Shown: positions 35,833-36,816 of the stretch, piece after piece
How positions within the stretch are numbered: the first letter of the stretch is position 1
Layout: every line of letters starts with the position of its first letter
IMG/VR virus record: IMGVR_UViG_3300044808_000081
Span: 1 to 36,816 of that record
Length of the DNA stretch: 36,816 nucleotides
Origin: a virus
Direction: 5' to 3' (one strand)
The notes under the pieces: model-generated
Databases searched by the model: none
The model's input: the letters and a program-made list of their open reading frames with translations, nothing else
Told to the model about the DNA's origin: nothing
Translations under genes and position numbers: made by a program

Positions 35833-36224
35833 GAAGACGCTCGTCTCTTGGTTCGCTCATGCACGAACCTGCGACCGCGCTCGGTGGCGACCCAAACGAT
35901 CGCGGGCCTGTTCGTCTTCTCGACGCGGGTGCGGCCGGAGTCCTCGAGCCATCCGCCTTCGGTGAGGTCGTTGACGCGACCCGCGACGGATGACCGAAGG
36001 ATGTTCGTCCGATCGACGATCTCCCACTGGGTCATGCCGTTGTAGCCGGCGTTGGCGACGACTCGCAGGATCTCGACGCGCTGCGCACCCGAGATCGACG
36101 TGACCGACAGAGCGGCTCCGATCTCGGTGGACTTCGCACCCTTGTGGTGACGACCGGCTCGCGGCTGGCTCGGCCGATCGAGGGGCGCGGGCGGCGCGAA
36201 GAGATCCTGCTGCATGGCGTTCAT
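35829..36224 (-). CDS. winged-helix DNA-binding protein
   Basis: A 131-residue protein with an ATGA overlap. Residues about 48-115 form a winged helix (AQRVEILRVVANAGYNGMTQ, WEIVDRTNILRSSVAGRVND, LTEGGWLEDSG, then a wing with PAIVWVATERGRRF). The N-terminal 35 residues are disordered and include MQQDLFAPPAP, which resembles the QxDLF clamp-binding peptide. The C-terminus is basic. It could regulate early genes or act in replication. An interaction with the sliding clamp is a guess from the QQDLF motif. Confidence 0.72.
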   Translation of the reverse strand: MNAMQQDLFAPPAPLDRPSQPRAGRHHKGAKSTEIGAALSVTSISGAQRVEILRVVANAGYNGMTQWEIVDRTNILRSSVAGRVNDLTEGGWLEDSGRTRVEKTNRPAIVWVATERGRRFVHERTKRRASS

Positions 36225-36490
36225 CGGGAGGCCCCCGAAACGGGAGCCGCGTTGGGAACGTGCTCGAACGGATCTGGGTCGGAGTAGCGCTCTTCGAGCA
36301 GGGTGCAGACGAGGGCGATCGTCTCGGCGCTCGGTTGCTCAACACCAGCGCGGTTGGCGGCGAGTGCCCAGGTCTCTTTAGGAAGGCCGGCGGCGAACTT
36401 CCCCACCGTCGTGTCGTTGTCGTCCTTGATCGTCTCGGCGATGACCGGGCCCATGACGTCGACGAGAGCATCCGCATCGGCGCGCGTCAC
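36221..36490 (-). CDS. small hypothetical protein
   Basis: An 89-residue protein from a GTG with a GTGA overlap. It is mostly helical (ADALVDVMGPVIAETIKDDN, FAAGLPKETWALAANRAGVE, TIALVCTLLEERYSD) with an acidic charge. No known family is recognised. Confidence 0.58.
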   Translation of the reverse strand: MTRADADALVDVMGPVIAETIKDDNDTTVGKFAAGLPKETWALAANRAGVEQPSAETIALVCTLLEERYSDPDPFEHVPNAAPVSGASR

Positions 36491-36816
36491 TGGGTCTTCC
36501 TCTCGAACGCCTCACGGAGCGAGAAGAGGAGGTCGTTAACGCGACTGCTCTCTATGTCCAGAAACTCACGAAGGACCTTGACCTCAGCCTGGGAGGGGAT
36601 GGCATCCCCGACGTGTTTCGTGAGCGCTTCAGCGACGGCTTCGAGAGCGCTGTTCGGGATCGGGATACCGAAGTTCTCGGCGCGGGCTTGGCTGAGGTCG
36701 ACCGAATCCCAATCCCCTTCCGGGGTGAGAACGTCAGCCGTCGTGTCCGTGCGCTCGCGCATCACGACGAGGCGGACCCGGTCCTGCATGACCTCGTCCA
36801 GCAGGTAAGCCCTCAT
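36487..36816 (-). CDS. hypothetical protein at the start of the long - strand operon
   Basis: A 109-residue protein whose ATG is the last three bases of the window. It reads MRAYLLDEVMQDRVRLVVMR, then ERTDTTADVLTPEGDWDSVD and a helical C-terminus (ALEAVAEALTKHVGDAIPSQ, VNDLLFSLREAFERKTQ). The first half looks like a small beta fold. It is similar in layout to small actinophage proteins of unknown function. A longer N-terminus and the promoter may lie outside the window. Confidence 0.65.
   Translation of the reverse strand: MRAYLLDEVMQDRVRLVVMRERTDTTADVLTPEGDWDSVDLSQARAENFGIPIPNSALEAVAEALTKHVGDAIPSQAEVKVLREFLDIESSRVNDLLFSLREAFERKTQ

Noticed and set aside
1-36816. CRISPR arrays, tRNA genes, rRNA genes and insertion sequences
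   Set aside because: No regularly spaced repeats with spacers, no tRNA-like T-arm with cloverleaf and no transposase frame were seen. A tRNA scan by software would be more reliable than reading.

Overview
The window looks like nearly all of a temperate siphovirus or prophage from a GC-rich bacterium, most likely an actinobacterium. The evidence is uniformly high GC, many GTG starts, dense ATGA/GTGA overlaps and gene families typical of actinophages (small Cys/His zinc proteins, an HNH gene beside the terminase, a frameshifted tail chaperone, a MuF-type head gene). There are no rRNA, tRNA or clear host genes. Both ends of the window fall on start codons, so whatever lies outside them (attP, the main early promoter, possibly a repressor) is not visible. 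No stretch longer than about 155 bases lacks a gene.

Layout. Positions 1-3006 (+ strand) form a short operon: a tyrosine recombinase with an N-terminal PAS domain, a small unknown protein, and three membrane or secreted proteins that resemble lysogeny-expressed morons. Everything from 36816 down to about 3161 is on the - strand. In transcription order this strand holds: small DNA-binding, membrane and zinc proteins (36816-33854); a winged-helix replication-initiator-like gene with a candidate origin inside it (33857-33120); a LexA-like DNA-binding domain, zinc proteins, a Fic enzyme and an orphan DNA methyltransferase (33123-29334); zinc proteins and a HicAB toxin-antitoxin pair (29337-27581); a small regulatory block with an XRE repressor-like protein and an HExxH peptidase (27580-26169); HNH endonuclease, terminase, portal and MuF gene (26172-20051); scaffold, major capsid, decoration and connector genes (19981-15747); tail tube, frameshifted chaperone, tape measure and tail-tip genes (15737-7795); fibres and a secreted RTX protein (7798-4830); and the lysis genes (4784-3161).

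How it works together. The module order terminase-portal-MuF-scaffold-HK97 capsid-connectors-tail tube-chaperone-tape measure-tail tip-lysis is that of a complete long-tailed virion. No DNA polymerase, helicase or primase is present. Replication therefore probably uses host enzymes recruited by the initiator-like gene, whose coding sequence carries four dyad-symmetric repeats and a consensus DnaA box.

Most interesting signals: (1) the PAS-recombinase fusion; (2) the intragenic iteron/DnaA-box origin candidate; (3) an exact 10-base sequence, CTGCATAGAC, at four module boundaries, always in the direction of transcription and touching or just after a stop codon; (4) a compact XRE plus HExxH pair that recalls ImmR/ImmA switches. 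All functional statements come from reading the sequence by eye; no database search was run.
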